Origin: Synergistaceae bacterium
GTDB lineage: Bacteria; Synergistota; Synergistia; Synergistales; Synergistaceae
Direction: 5' to 3'
NCBI GenBank assembly: GCA_028702015.1
Contig: JAQVPO010000068.1
Span: 1-7,128 of the forward strand
Length of the DNA: 7,128 nucleotides
A program made the translations under genes and the position numbers. Of the stretch, positions 7,080-7,128 are shown in pieces. Positions within the stretch are counted from its first letter, which is position 1. Each line of letters begins with the position of its first letter. The notes under the pieces were generated by a model that did not search any database, was not told where the DNA came from, and saw only the letters and a list, made by a program, of their open reading frames with translations.

Positions 7080-7097
7080 ATAGCTGGACAGAGCTCC
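7066..7097 (-). terminator. probable intrinsic terminator of a gene beyond the right edge
   Basis: On the minus strand, GGAGCTCTGTC pairs with GACAGAGCTTCC around a 9-base loop: 9 perfect base pairs, plus two more across a one-base bulge. TTTGTTATAAT follows directly, giving a U-rich tail. It would end a minus-strand transcript arriving from the right. On the plus strand no T-run follows the stem closely, so it is not a good terminator in that direction. Confidence 0.55.
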
Positions 7098-7128
7098 GCA
7101 AAACAACTGTTTTTAAGTAAATTGTATT

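Noticed and set aside
7022..7128. Minus-strand frame open from the right edge to a TAG near 7022
   Set aside because: It runs through the terminator-like hairpin and the promoter boxes, and its translation does not look like a protein C-terminus. Chance openness is more likely.

Overview
The window is ordinary bacterial chromosome: densely packed genes, Shine-Dalgarno (SD) sites, short intergenic gaps and AT-leaning composition (roughly 40-45 % GC by eye). No mobile element, CRISPR array, tRNA or rRNA is visible. The organism cannot be fixed from this stretch. A UPF0182 protein, a DUF5684-like membrane protein, Sec-exported proteins and a GalE-type epimerase would fit a Synergistota- or Firmicutes-like anaerobe, but this is a weak guess.

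Layout from left to right. Bases 1-140 hold no gene I can support. Bases 141-5101 carry a four-gene unit on the minus strand, transcribed right to left. It runs from a giant UPF0182 membrane protein (2231-5101), through a small polytopic DUF5684-like protein whose start overlaps the UPF0182 stop codon (1752-2234), to two exported proteins of unknown function (934-1686 and 141-890). A perfect 13-bp hairpin (1709-1738) lies between the second and third genes. Bases 5102-5286 are a divergent control region. Bases 5287-6048 (plus) encode a two-TM DUF218 protein with ElyC/YdcF-like architecture. Bases 6053-7009 (minus) encode an NAD-dependent sugar-nucleotide 4-epimerase. It converges on the DUF218 gene with only 4 bp between the stop codons. 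Bases 7010-7128 hold its promoter and SD, overlapped by a terminator-like hairpin that probably ends a gene beyond the right edge.

All six products are either membrane or exported proteins or act on envelope precursors. The UPF0182 unit looks like an uncharacterised envelope module: a membrane protein with a large domain probably outside the membrane, a small membrane partner, and two secreted proteins. DUF218 proteins of the ElyC/SanA type are linked to envelope integrity, and the epimerase would supply UDP-sugars for surface glycans. The functional linkage is inferred from gene order only. Nothing here amounts to a demonstrably new system. The UPF0182 four-gene cluster is the most interesting part.
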